Shown here piece by piece: positions 23,672 to 32,248 of a stretch of 64,000 nt of DNA (position 1 is its first letter; each line of letters begins with the position of its first letter). Below the pieces are notes generated by a model. It did not search any database. It was not told where the DNA came from and saw only the letters and a list, made by a program, of their open reading frames with translations. This stretch comes from JBJMQS01 sp045802605 (GTDB lineage: Bacteria > Planctomycetota > Planctomycetia > Gemmatales > Gemmataceae). Where the stretch lies: NCBI GenBank assembly GCA_045802605.1, contig JBJMQS010000035.1:1-64000 (forward strand), read 5' to 3'. A program made the translations under genes and the position numbers.

Positions 23672-25519
23672 ATGCTTTTCCGTCGCATTTTCGTCGCCGC
23701 TGTTGTGTTGCCGCTGGCTCTCTGTGCGGCGGAATTCAAACCACGAACCGCTGGCACGGTCGAGCGGCTGCAAGCCGACTTGAAATTCCTTGCCTCCGAT
23801 GAGTGCGAAGGCCGAGGCCCCGGCACCCAGGGCATCGACCTGGCAGCCGACCGGATCATGAACACGTTCAAGGAAGCCGGCCTGCAAGGCGCGATGCCGG
23901 ATGGTAGCTATTTCCAGCCGTTCGAGATCCGCGGTCCGGCAAAGGTTGCTAAGCCGCTAGTGCTGGTAACGTCTGAGGCCACCATCCATGCCAATGTTCG
24001 TGACGGATTTCAGCCTTTTGAAAAGGGTGGCGATGGCCAAATAAGCGGCGAGGTGGTTTTTGTTGGCTACGGGATCACCGCTCCGGATCAAGATTACGAC
24101 GACTATGCCGGTCTCGACGTCACCGGAAAAATTGTGCTGATGCTTCGCCGCCTACCGCACTACGCCAATCAGGATAAACCCTTCGCTGCGGATGATGTGG
24201 TCCGCAAGTTGGCGTCGGTTGATAACAAGTTGGATAACGCTAAACAGCATAAAGTCGCGGGAGTCATTATGGTTAATGATTCTACGGCTGCAATTGAGAA
24301 CAATGACGATCTCAATGGTCTTGCGAACATACTCCGCTCGGCCGCGAAAATTCCGACAGTAGCCGTTAAACGCCATTTAGCCGCGTCGCTCATTCGTTCG
24401 GCCTTTGGGAAATCATTGAGTGAATTGGAAGAGCAGATCGACAAGAATCTCAAACCAATTAGCCAAGCGCTGGCTGGTTGCACAGCCGAATTCGCAGTTG
24501 AGCACACTCAGGTAGGGATCAAGAACGTCGTCGGCGTGTTGCCTGGGGCCGGTCCATTGGCCGACGAGACCGTGATCATCGGCGCACACTACGATCACTT
24601 GGGCTACGGCGGCACGAATAGCCTGTCTCCGGCCCAGCGCGAAATTCATCACGGTGCGGATGATAATGCATCTGGAACGACCTCCCTTTTAGAGCTGGCC
24701 CGCCGTTTTGGTGCCATCAAGAATCGCCAGGGCCGGCGGTTGGTTTTCATGGCGTTCACCGGAGAAGAGATTGCTCTGTTGGGTTCGGCACACTATTGCA
24801 AGAACCCCATCTTTCCGCTCGACAAGACCGTTGCCATGGTCAACATGGACATGGTCGGCCGGCTGCGCGAAGACAAGGACACGCACAAAGATAAGCTTGA
24901 CGTCGGCGGCACTGGCACCGCCAAGCAATTCGACACGATGATCGATAACCTCGCTCAGAAGTACGACATCAGCGCCAAGAAGAGTTCCGGCGGCATGGGC
25001 CCGAGCGATCACCAATCATTTTTCATGAAAGAACTCCCGGTTTTGTTTCTGTTCACTGGCGTGCATGCTGACTATCACCGCCCATCCGACACTTGGGACA
25101 AGATCAATTACGAAGGCATGGCTCGGATAGTGGATATGTCCGAGGAAATCGTCAGCCAGATCGCAGTAATGAATCCAAAGCCAGAATTTGTAAATGATGC
25201 GGGCGTGTTCAGTCCTTTCGGCGGCACGCCACGCGCTGGTGGCCCCCGATTAGGTGTTATGCCTGACTACAACTTTTCAGGCGAAGGCATGCGGGTAGAT
25301 GGCGTCACCTCCGGCGGAGCGGCCGGCAAAGGTGGCATGAAGGCAGGTGACCGTATCGTCGAGATTGATGGCAAGCCGGTTAGGAATGTGACCACTTATA
25401 TGGAGGTCATGGAAAAGGTTAAGCCGGGCCAAGAGATTTCGGTCACTGTTTTGCGTGGCAAAGACGCCACTGAAGAAAAGATAACTTTGAAAGTCACCCC
25501 CACTAGGCCACGACAGTAG
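23672..25519 (+). CDS. M28 family aminopeptidase with PA and PDZ domains, exported
   Basis: The 615-residue exported protein starts with a signal peptide (MLFRRIFVAAVVLPLALCA). A PA-type insert (about 95-230) is followed by an M28 zinc-peptidase core and a C-terminal PDZ domain. Metal-site blocks are IIGAHYDHLGYGG (His), HHGADDNASGT (bridging Asp), AFTGEEIALLGS (catalytic Glu) and VNMDMVGR (Asp). The final zinc His is expected in GVHADYHRPSDTWDKI. The PDZ domain (about 520-612) contains GGMKAGDRIVEIDGKPV. A GTG at 23663 is possible, but the ATG at 23672 gives a standard signal peptide. Peptide degradation outside the cytoplasm is the likely role. Confidence 0.92.
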   Translation: MLFRRIFVAAVVLPLALCAAEFKPRTAGTVERLQADLKFLASDECEGRGPGTQGIDLAADRIMNTFKEAGLQGAMPDGSYFQPFEIRGPAKVAKPLVLVTSEATIHANVRDGFQPFEKGGDGQISGEVVFVGYGITAPDQDYDDYAGLDVTGKIVLMLRRLPHYANQDKPFAADDVVRKLASVDNKLDNAKQHKVAGVIMVNDSTAAIENNDDLNGLANILRSAAKIPTVAVKRHLAASLIRSAFGKSLSELEEQIDKNLKPISQALAGCTAEFAVEHTQVGIKNVVGVLPGAGPLADETVIIGAHYDHLGYGGTNSLSPAQREIHHGADDNASGTTSLLELARRFGAIKNRQGRRLVFMAFTGEEIALLGSAHYCKNPIFPLDKTVAMVNMDMVGRLREDKDTHKDKLDVGGTGTAKQFDTMIDNLAQKYDISAKKSSGGMGPSDHQSFFMKELPVLFLFTGVHADYHRPSDTWDKINYEGMARIVDMSEEIVSQIAVMNPKPEFVNDAGVFSPFGGTPRAGGPRLGVMPDYNFSGEGMRVDGVTSGGAAGKGGMKAGDRIVEIDGKPVRNVTTYMEVMEKVKPGQEISVTVLRGKDATEEKITLKVTPTRPRQ

Positions 25520-25527
25520 CGGATTTC

Positions 25528-25598
25528 GTAGCCGCGGGCTTCAGCCCGCGTCCGGGACCAGCGATTGCCCGGACGCGCTGGCTAAAGCCCGTTGCTAC
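25528..25598. repeat. BIME-like pair of inverted REP units
   Basis: Each end reads GTAGC followed by a hairpin of the type CGGGCTTYAGCCCG: GTAGCCGCGGGCTTCAGCCC on the left, and in reverse complement from 25598 GTAGCAACGGGCTTTAGCC. GTAG plus hairpin in opposite orientations is the layout of REP/BIME elements. It lies between the M28 gene and the nuo operon. Confidence 0.8.
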
Positions 25599-25722
25599 AA
25601 AAGCTCTCCATTTCCCAATGCTTGCCGGCATCCACGAGTGGCGATAGGTTATCGACCACTGACAATCGGCTTTTTGTCCGTGGATTTCAGGCTTCTGGCT
25701 CTGCCGGGCGAGGGTGGTCTGC

Positions 25723-26934
25723 GTGGATAATCCGATCTGGGTGATCGTCATTGCCCTCATCGCGGTCGTCGCTTTAGTCACATTCGTGGCCTTCTCGGCT
25801 CTAATTTTCATTTGGGCGGAGCGGAAAGTCGCCGGCCGAATCCAGGACCGGCTCGGCCCCACGCGAGTTGGCGGCAAATTCGGCTGGCTCCAAACCGTCG
25901 CCGACGGCGTCAAATTGCTGACTAAAGAAGACACGATTCCCACCGATGCCGACTCGTTTCTGTTTCGGCTCGCACCCTATGTCGCCTTCTGCGGCTCGTT
26001 TGTGGCTTATCTCGTGTTGCCTTTCGGCAATCATGTGGTTGGCCGGGAGCTCGACGTCGCCATCTTCTTCATGCTCGCCGTGATGTCGAGCGAAGTGTTC
26101 GGCGTCATCATGTCGGGCTATGGCTCGGGCTCGAAGTGGTCGCTCTTTGGCGGCATTCGCGAGGCGGCCCAGGTCGTTAGCTACGAAGTGCCCCGCGCGA
26201 TCTGCGTGCTCCTGCCCGTGATTCTCGCCGGTACCTTGAGCATGACGGCCATCACTAATCACCAAAAAGGCTTTTTGGTGAACTGGTACATCTTCCATGA
26301 CCCGTTCACATTTGCGGCGTTCTGGGTGTTCTTCACCTGTGGCACCGCCAGTTGCAAGCGGGCCCCGTTCGACCTCGCCGAGGCGGAGAGCGAACTCGTC
26401 GCGGGCTTCCACACCGAATACTCCGGTTTGCGCTGGAGTCTGTTCTTCATGGCTGAATATGGCAGCATGTTCGCCATCTCGGCGATCGCCGTCGTGTTGT
26501 TCCTCGGCGGCTGGCACACCGGTTTATTCCCCGACGAACTCACCACCATGATCGGACGCTGGACCGGCAACCCCACGCTCGGCTTGTGGCTAGGCAACAT
26601 CGTCAATGTGATCGTGTTCATCCTCAAGGGTTGGGCACTGGTCTTCGTGATGATGTGGGTGCGCTGGACGCTGCCGCGGCTTCGCATTGACCAGGTCATG
26701 GTGACCTGCTTGAAATACTTGCTGCCGATTAGCTGCATACTTTTGATGGGTTTAACAGTTTGGCTGCTAGTCGTGCCACCACCGGCGAAAGAGTTTACGA
26801 AATACGTTTTGACCGTTCTGATTGTGGTGCCACTGTTGATTGTCTTCTACAAGGCGGTCACGGCCGCGCCCGAGAAGAACCTGATTCCCACGACGTGGGA
26901 CATGCCGAGTCCGCCGGTGAGGACTCACGCATGA
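25723..26934 (+). CDS. nuoH: NADH-quinone oxidoreductase subunit H
   Basis: This 403-residue membrane subunit of complex I forms the quinone-binding junction with the peripheral arm. ALIFIWAERKVAGRIQDRLGP is the family signature near residues 25-45. GGIREAAQVVSYEVP and CGTASCKRAPFDLAEAESELVAG are the other hallmarks; the Glu-rich part is the quinone-site loop. There are about 8-9 membrane segments. A GTG at 25723 is chosen because GAGGG lies 8 bases before it; an in-frame GTG at 25714 overlaps that site. It heads an operon HJKLMN; nuoI, which usually follows nuoH, is absent. The next gene starts 4 bp before its end. Confidence 0.97.
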   Translation: MDNPIWVIVIALIAVVALVTFVAFSALIFIWAERKVAGRIQDRLGPTRVGGKFGWLQTVADGVKLLTKEDTIPTDADSFLFRLAPYVAFCGSFVAYLVLPFGNHVVGRELDVAIFFMLAVMSSEVFGVIMSGYGSGSKWSLFGGIREAAQVVSYEVPRAICVLLPVILAGTLSMTAITNHQKGFLVNWYIFHDPFTFAAFWVFFTCGTASCKRAPFDLAEAESELVAGFHTEYSGLRWSLFFMAEYGSMFAISAIAVVLFLGGWHTGLFPDELTTMIGRWTGNPTLGLWLGNIVNVIVFILKGWALVFVMMWVRWTLPRLRIDQVMVTCLKYLLPISCILLMGLTVWLLVVPPPAKEFTKYVLTVLIVVPLLIVFYKAVTAAPEKNLIPTTWDMPSPPVRTHA

Positions 26935-27593
26935 GCGAGTTCTTCAATCATGTCAATGCTTGGCTCGCCAATCATGCTCCGATCATCTTCTTCTGGGTGA
27001 TCGCGGCCATGGTCGGGACGAGCGCCGTGATGGTCGTGCTGACGCAAAATATCGTCCGGGCCGCGGCCTGGCTGCTCTTCACGCTGGCCGGGGTTTCGAT
27101 TCTCTACTTCCAGCTTGGCGCTGATTTTGTCGGCGCAACGCAATTGATCGTGTACGTCGGCGGCACGCTGGTGCTCGTCGTCTTCGGCGTTATGCTCACC
27201 GCGCAAGGGCCGTTCGTCACACTGAGAACCGGCGCCGCTGAGTGGGCATTGACCATTGTCACCGGTTTCCTGTTCCTCGGCGTTTTGGTTGGGGTGACGT
27301 CGAACTCATCGCCCGGCCGCGTGGGATTGCCGGACAAGCCGCAAGTCGGGGCCACCGCCCGCATCGGCTATGGCTTTCTCGGAATGACCGAAGCGGCGGA
27401 TATGCACATGGATGAAGCCGGCAATCCGGTCGTTGACTCGCCGTCGTCCCTCACTGGCATGTCGGAACCGAAGCCGCGGAAACAGATGAGCTATCTGTTG
27501 CCGTTTGAAATTGTGTCGGTGCATCTGCTCGTCGTCTTGATCGGTGCGGCCTATCTCGCGCGGGCGAAACGTCGCCGGGGGGTGTCCGAATGA
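26931..27593 (+). CDS. nuoJ: NADH-quinone oxidoreductase subunit J
   Basis: The 220-residue subunit is a membrane-arm component of complex I. FFWVIAAMVGTSAVMVVLTQNIVRAA and GATQLIVYVGGTLVLVVFGVML correspond to the conserved helices 1 and 3; the pi-bulge region contains VYVGGTLVL. The section between the last two helices (about 125-185, including MHMDEAGNPVVDSPSS) is longer and more hydrophilic than usual. The ATG at 26931 overlaps the nuoH stop (ATGA), which fixes the start. Confidence 0.95.
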   Translation: MSEFFNHVNAWLANHAPIIFFWVIAAMVGTSAVMVVLTQNIVRAAAWLLFTLAGVSILYFQLGADFVGATQLIVYVGGTLVLVVFGVMLTAQGPFVTLRTGAAEWALTIVTGFLFLGVLVGVTSNSSPGRVGLPDKPQVGATARIGYGFLGMTEAADMHMDEAGNPVVDSPSSLTGMSEPKPRKQMSYLLPFEIVSVHLLVVLIGAAYLARAKRRRGVSE

Positions 27594-27904
27594 TCGCGCT
27601 GAGCCTCACGCCGTATCTCTGGCTTGGTGCGTTGCTCTTCACGTGCGGCGTGGTGTGTATGGCGGTGAAGCGCAATGCCATCGGCGTCTTGATCGGTGTG
27701 GAGCTCGTGCTCAATGGCGCGAACGTAAATTTCATCGCCTTTTCTCGGTTCAATCCGACATTTGCCCTCGAGGGACAGATGTTTGCTCTCTTCACGATCG
27801 TGCTCGCCGCCGCGGAAGCCGCCGTTGCTTTAGCCATCGTTTTGAGCTTTTACAACAACCACAGCACCGTGGACGTAGACGCTGCTGAACAGTTGAGAGG
27901 CTAA
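27590..27904 (+). CDS. nuoK: NADH-quinone oxidoreductase subunit K
   Basis: The 104-residue three-helix subunit is close to the normal family length. RNAIGVLIGVELVLNGANVNF includes the conserved Glu of the proton channel, and FTIVLAAAEAAVALAIVLSFY includes the second Glu. The start overlaps the nuoJ stop by 4 bp, and its TAA directly abuts the nuoL ATG, so translation of J, K and L is tightly coupled. Confidence 0.97.
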   Translation: MIALSLTPYLWLGALLFTCGVVCMAVKRNAIGVLIGVELVLNGANVNFIAFSRFNPTFALEGQMFALFTIVLAAAEAAVALAIVLSFYNNHSTVDVDAAEQLRG

Positions 27905-30385
27905 ATGTTCCAGCGTTTTGCCGAAGAACCTGGGCTTCTCTATGTCGCGGCGACGCTGGTGCCGTTGGCGGCCTTTTTCGCGCTGTTGACCGTTGGCGGC
28001 TTCAAGAACATCGCGCGGCGCTATCAGGACACCGCTTTAGGCCAGTCGCTCTTTTGGCTCTTGGGCGGCGATGAGCCGGGCAAGGGCGGTGCTTATCTGG
28101 CGACCGGGGCGATTGCTCTTTCGTGTGTGCTGAGCGTCTATGGCCTGGTGAAGTTTCTGGGCGAACATCCTGTTTCCGCGCATCACGAAGAGTCGGCGAT
28201 GCACGCGGCGGCCGAGCCAGGGCACGCGGCACCCGCCGAACATCGCACCGAGGAAGAGCGTGGCCACAAGCACGAGGCGAATGAGCCGAAAGAGTGGGCC
28301 GGCAGTGTCGCGCTGATGCGCGTCGGCCGATTCGTGCATGATGAGCGGCCGGCGGTGGAGCTCAAGCTCGGCTACCGCATTGACCATCTCGCGGCCGTGA
28401 TGTTCGCGATGGTTACGTTCATCGCCACCTTGATTCACATCTTCGCGCTCGGCTACATGGCGGACGAGACGCAAAACATCGTCGAAGATCACCAGGCCCA
28501 CATTGCCCGGCGCGGCCGGTATGAGCGATTCTTCATGTGGTTTTCGCTCTTTTGCTTCTCGATGCTCAATCTCGTGCTGGCGGACAATCTGTTCCAGGTA
28601 TTTATCAGTTGGGAACTCGTCGGCGCTTGCTCATTCGGACTGATCGGCTTCTATTACGAACGGCAGTCGGCGAGCACCGCGGCGAACAAGGCATTCATCA
28701 CCAATCGTGTCGGCGACGTCGGGTTCATCCTCGGCATGATGATCCTCTGGTCGTTTGTCGGCACGCTCAACTTCCAAGAGATATTTGCGCGCTTGCGCGT
28801 GCCGCCGACCGACGCCCACGGCGAAGCCATGCCCGGCGTGGGCACGATGGTCCGCGTCAATGTCGAGGACCGCACCGCGAAGCCCGCCGAAAATGGGTCG
28901 CACGCGCTCTTGCTTTCGGATCACTTGCATGCGGATGGCCTACAGGGCGAATTTGAAATTGCCGGCAACACGACCAACGGCTTCGGAGCGATCCCGTATT
29001 GGCTGGTCACGCTCGCGGGTCTCGGCGTGTTCCTCGGCTGCGTTGGCAAGTCGGCGCAGTTCCCGCTGCAAGTCTGGTTGCCCGATGCGATGGAAGGGCC
29101 GACGCCGGTCTCCGCGCTGGTTCACTCGGCGACGATGGTCGCGGCCGGCGTATATCTCGTGGGCCGAGCATTTCCGCTGTTCACACCGGAAGCGCGGCTC
29201 GCCATTGCCTACACCGGTTGCATCACGCTGTTCGTCGCTGCCACGATTGCGATGGTATCGACCGATATCAAGAAGATCTTGGCCTATTCCACCATCAGTC
29301 AGCTCGGCTACATGATCTTGGCCCTGGGCGTGGGCGCTTGGGTGGCGGGGCTATTGCATTTGCTGACCCATGCATTCTTCAAAGCGCTTTTGTTCCTTTG
29401 CTCCGGTAGCGTGATTCATGGCTGCCACCACGAGCAGGACATGCGACGCATGGGCGGCCTCTTCAAGAAGATGCCGGTCACGGCCATTACCATGCTCGTC
29501 GGTTGCTTGGCGATTGCGGGCACGCCGACGTTCTCGGGGTGGTATTCGAAGGACATGATGCTGGCCGAGAAGATGGCGTTCGCCATTGCGAGTCCGGCAC
29601 ACTGGCTTTTGTTCATGACGCCGCTGTTGACCGCCGGCATCACGGCGTTTTACATGTTCCGGATGTGGTTCATGACGTTCACGGGTAAGCCGCGCGACAT
29701 GCATGTCTACGAGCACGCCCACGAGTCACCCAAAGTCATGACGGTGCCGCTGGTGATCCTGGCGGCGTTCAGCTATTTCGTGGCTAGCGGCCTGCCGATT
29801 TGGAACGCAGAAGCGAGCTATCTAGCGAGCATTCTGCGCGAATCGCGGCCAACTGCCGTCGTCGCGGAACATCAATGGGTGCTCGACACCGCTCATCACG
29901 TGCTCGATTTCCACACAGTCGCCGGGGTGTTGGCGCTCCTGGTGGCCGGCATCGGCGTGGTGTTCGCGTTCGTCATCTATTACAAGCGAATCCTGGATCC
30001 GGCAGAAGCCGCGGGCCAGTTCCCGAGCGTCTACCGCCTGCTCGTCAACAAGTGGTACTTCGACGAACTCTATAGCGCGCTCTTCTGCCGGCCTGCGCTC
30101 GCCGTGGCGGGATGGTGCCGCAAGTTCGACATCACGGTGATCGATCGATTCATCGACGGAACCGCGCGATCCGTTATCAACGTGGCTCGCTTCGGCGGCC
30201 GATTTGACCATGGCGTGATCGATGGGCTAGCCAATGTGCTCGGCAACGCGACCTGGGGCTTCGGGACTTCGCTGCGCCGAATTCAGACCGGCCATTTGCG
30301 CGGTTATGTGTTGTTCCTGGTGCTCGGGGCGGTGGCACTGTTCGTCTTGGCGACATACTTCGTGAGTTGGGCGTCAGCACACTGA
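27905..30385 (+). CDS. nuoL: NADH-quinone oxidoreductase subunit L
   Basis: This antiporter-like subunit carries one of the proton channels of complex I. SWELVGACSFGLIGFYYERQSA and QLGYMILALGVGAW are characteristic, with QVWLPDAMEGPTPVSALVHSATMVAAGVY as the core block. At 826 residues it is about 150-200 longer than usual. Two hydrophilic insertions account for this: one of about 45 residues (about 89-132) rich in His, Glu and Ala, and one of about 55 residues (about 299-352) between transmembrane segments. The C-terminal lateral helix region (about 640-826) is also present. ATG follows the nuoK TAA without a gap. Confidence 0.97.
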   Translation: MFQRFAEEPGLLYVAATLVPLAAFFALLTVGGFKNIARRYQDTALGQSLFWLLGGDEPGKGGAYLATGAIALSCVLSVYGLVKFLGEHPVSAHHEESAMHAAAEPGHAAPAEHRTEEERGHKHEANEPKEWAGSVALMRVGRFVHDERPAVELKLGYRIDHLAAVMFAMVTFIATLIHIFALGYMADETQNIVEDHQAHIARRGRYERFFMWFSLFCFSMLNLVLADNLFQVFISWELVGACSFGLIGFYYERQSASTAANKAFITNRVGDVGFILGMMILWSFVGTLNFQEIFARLRVPPTDAHGEAMPGVGTMVRVNVEDRTAKPAENGSHALLLSDHLHADGLQGEFEIAGNTTNGFGAIPYWLVTLAGLGVFLGCVGKSAQFPLQVWLPDAMEGPTPVSALVHSATMVAAGVYLVGRAFPLFTPEARLAIAYTGCITLFVAATIAMVSTDIKKILAYSTISQLGYMILALGVGAWVAGLLHLLTHAFFKALLFLCSGSVIHGCHHEQDMRRMGGLFKKMPVTAITMLVGCLAIAGTPTFSGWYSKDMMLAEKMAFAIASPAHWLLFMTPLLTAGITAFYMFRMWFMTFTGKPRDMHVYEHAHESPKVMTVPLVILAAFSYFVASGLPIWNAEASYLASILRESRPTAVVAEHQWVLDTAHHVLDFHTVAGVLALLVAGIGVVFAFVIYYKRILDPAEAAGQFPSVYRLLVNKWYFDELYSALFCRPALAVAGWCRKFDITVIDRFIDGTARSVINVARFGGRFDHGVIDGLANVLGNATWGFGTSLRRIQTGHLRGYVLFLVLGAVALFVLATYFVSWASAH

Positions 30386-30397
30386 TCGGGGATTGCA

Positions 30398-32245
30398 ATG
30401 CACGAAACTGACATGTGGCAAATGACGGCGCTGACGTTCATCCCGGCGGTGTTCGCACTTGTGATCGCTTTCATCCCCGGCGGCGCCAAGGAACTCATCC
30501 GCTGGATCTCCCTCATCGGCACCGCGTTCACGTTGACTGTCAGCTTGGTGATCTTCATCGGTTTTACCGACATGCTCAGTCGCCACTCCGAACGCGACGT
30601 GATGGAAGGACACGCTCAAGGCTCGCTGCTGGAGAGCCGTGTCGATAAAGATGCTGCCCGACCCCCAGTGAATGAGACGCCCGATGGCCGGGGTACGGGA
30701 GCCCAGGACCATCTTTCCAATGACTTCGTCTCACGCTCCCCGTGGATCAACCGATTCAACATCGAATATTTTCTCGGCATCGATGGTATCTCGATGCCGC
30801 TGTTGTTGCTTTCGACGGTGCTGTTTTTCTTGTCGATGATCGCCAGTTGGAACATCGAGAAGCATGTCAAAGGCTATTGCATGCTGTTTTTGCTGCTCGA
30901 AACCGGCGTTTTGGGTTGCTTCGTCGCGCTCGATTTCTTCCTCTTCTACATCTTCTGGGAGGTCATGCTCCTACCGATGTATTTCCTCATCGGCATTTGG
31001 GGCGGCCCCCGGCGCGAATACGCCGCGATCAAGTTCTTCTTGTACACCCTGCTGGGAAGCGTGTTCATCCTGATCGCCATGCTGGCCTTCTATTTCACCG
31101 ATGTCCGCGACTTCGTGCGTCCCGAGCGAGTCCGCGATGAAGCGGTCCGCTATGCCGTGTCACAGCGAGTTCCGGTTGCCGACGCGCAGCACGACTGGCA
31201 GCAATACGCGCAGCCGGTCCACACATTCGACCTCATAACATTGCACAAAGTGGGCCGGGCGGCGATGCAAGTAATCGGTGGTCACGCCGATCGTGCGATC
31301 GAGGAGTCGCCGTCGTACGACAAGGCGGGCATGCGCGAACGACTGAATCAGTTGTTCTTCGGCAAACGCTTCCAGGTCACCATGTTCTTGCTGTTGTTCG
31401 TCGGCTTCGCCATCAAGGTGCCGATGTTCCCGTTCCATACGTGGTTGCCCGATGCGCACGTCGAAGCGCCGACGCCGATCAGCATGATCCTGGCCGGCAT
31501 CCTGCTCAAGCTCGGCGGCTACGGCATCATCCGGGTCGCGTACCCGATCTGCCCATGGGCGGCGTGGTATCTCGCGATGCCGGTGGCCACCTTCGGCGTG
31601 ATCAACATCGTCTACGGGGCGTTCGCCGCGATGGCGCAGACCGATTTCAAGAAGTTGGTGGCCTATAGCTCTGTGAGCCACATGGGCTACGTGATCCTTG
31701 GCATCGCCGTCTGGAGCACGCGATCGCAGCATTGGGAATGGGGCATGAACGGGGCGATGTTCCAGATGATCGCCCACGGCGTGACCTCGGCCGCCATGTT
31801 CTTCATGGTCGGCGTGATTTATGATCGGGCCCACCATCGCAACCTCGACAACTTCCGCGGTCTGATGGAGCCCATGCCGTTTTACGGCGGCTTGAGCTTC
31901 CTGATCTTCTTCGCCGCGCTGGGCCTGCCCGGCATGTGCGGCTTCATCGGCGAAGTCATGGTGGTGTTGGCGGCGTGGAATTACAGCCCGACCCTCGCCA
32001 TCATCACCGCGCTCGCGGTCGTGCTCACCGCCGCCTACATTCTGTGGACCTTGCAGCGCGTCTACTTCGGCACCAACGACGCGTACAAGGGCTACAAGGA
32101 CATGACCATTCGCGAGACGATTGTCGCAGTACCTTTCGTGGTACTGTCGATCGTACTCGGCATCTTCCCGTGGCAATCGCTGTTGAGCTGGATGCAGCCG
32201 TCGGTGAGCGGGCTGGTGGATTCTCTGTCGCGGCTGGGAGGCTAG
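30398..32245 (+). CDS. nuoM: NADH-quinone oxidoreductase subunit M
   Basis: The 615-residue subunit carries another antiporter-like proton channel. GIDGISMPLLLLSTVL, FYIFWEVMLLPMYFLIGIWGG and MFPFHTWLPDAHVEAPTPISMILAGILLKLGGYG are canonical. Length is expanded from about 500 residues by two polar stretches: about 62-112 (containing SLLESRVDKDAARPPVNE) and about 225-310 (between two helices). These match the positions where nuoL of this operon also carries insertions. It begins 12 bp after nuoL. Confidence 0.97.
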   Translation: MHETDMWQMTALTFIPAVFALVIAFIPGGAKELIRWISLIGTAFTLTVSLVIFIGFTDMLSRHSERDVMEGHAQGSLLESRVDKDAARPPVNETPDGRGTGAQDHLSNDFVSRSPWINRFNIEYFLGIDGISMPLLLLSTVLFFLSMIASWNIEKHVKGYCMLFLLLETGVLGCFVALDFFLFYIFWEVMLLPMYFLIGIWGGPRREYAAIKFFLYTLLGSVFILIAMLAFYFTDVRDFVRPERVRDEAVRYAVSQRVPVADAQHDWQQYAQPVHTFDLITLHKVGRAAMQVIGGHADRAIEESPSYDKAGMRERLNQLFFGKRFQVTMFLLLFVGFAIKVPMFPFHTWLPDAHVEAPTPISMILAGILLKLGGYGIIRVAYPICPWAAWYLAMPVATFGVINIVYGAFAAMAQTDFKKLVAYSSVSHMGYVILGIAVWSTRSQHWEWGMNGAMFQMIAHGVTSAAMFFMVGVIYDRAHHRNLDNFRGLMEPMPFYGGLSFLIFFAALGLPGMCGFIGEVMVVLAAWNYSPTLAIITALAVVLTAAYILWTLQRVYFGTNDAYKGYKDMTIRETIVAVPFVVLSIVLGIFPWQSLLSWMQPSVSGLVDSLSRLGG

Positions 32246-32248
32246 TTG

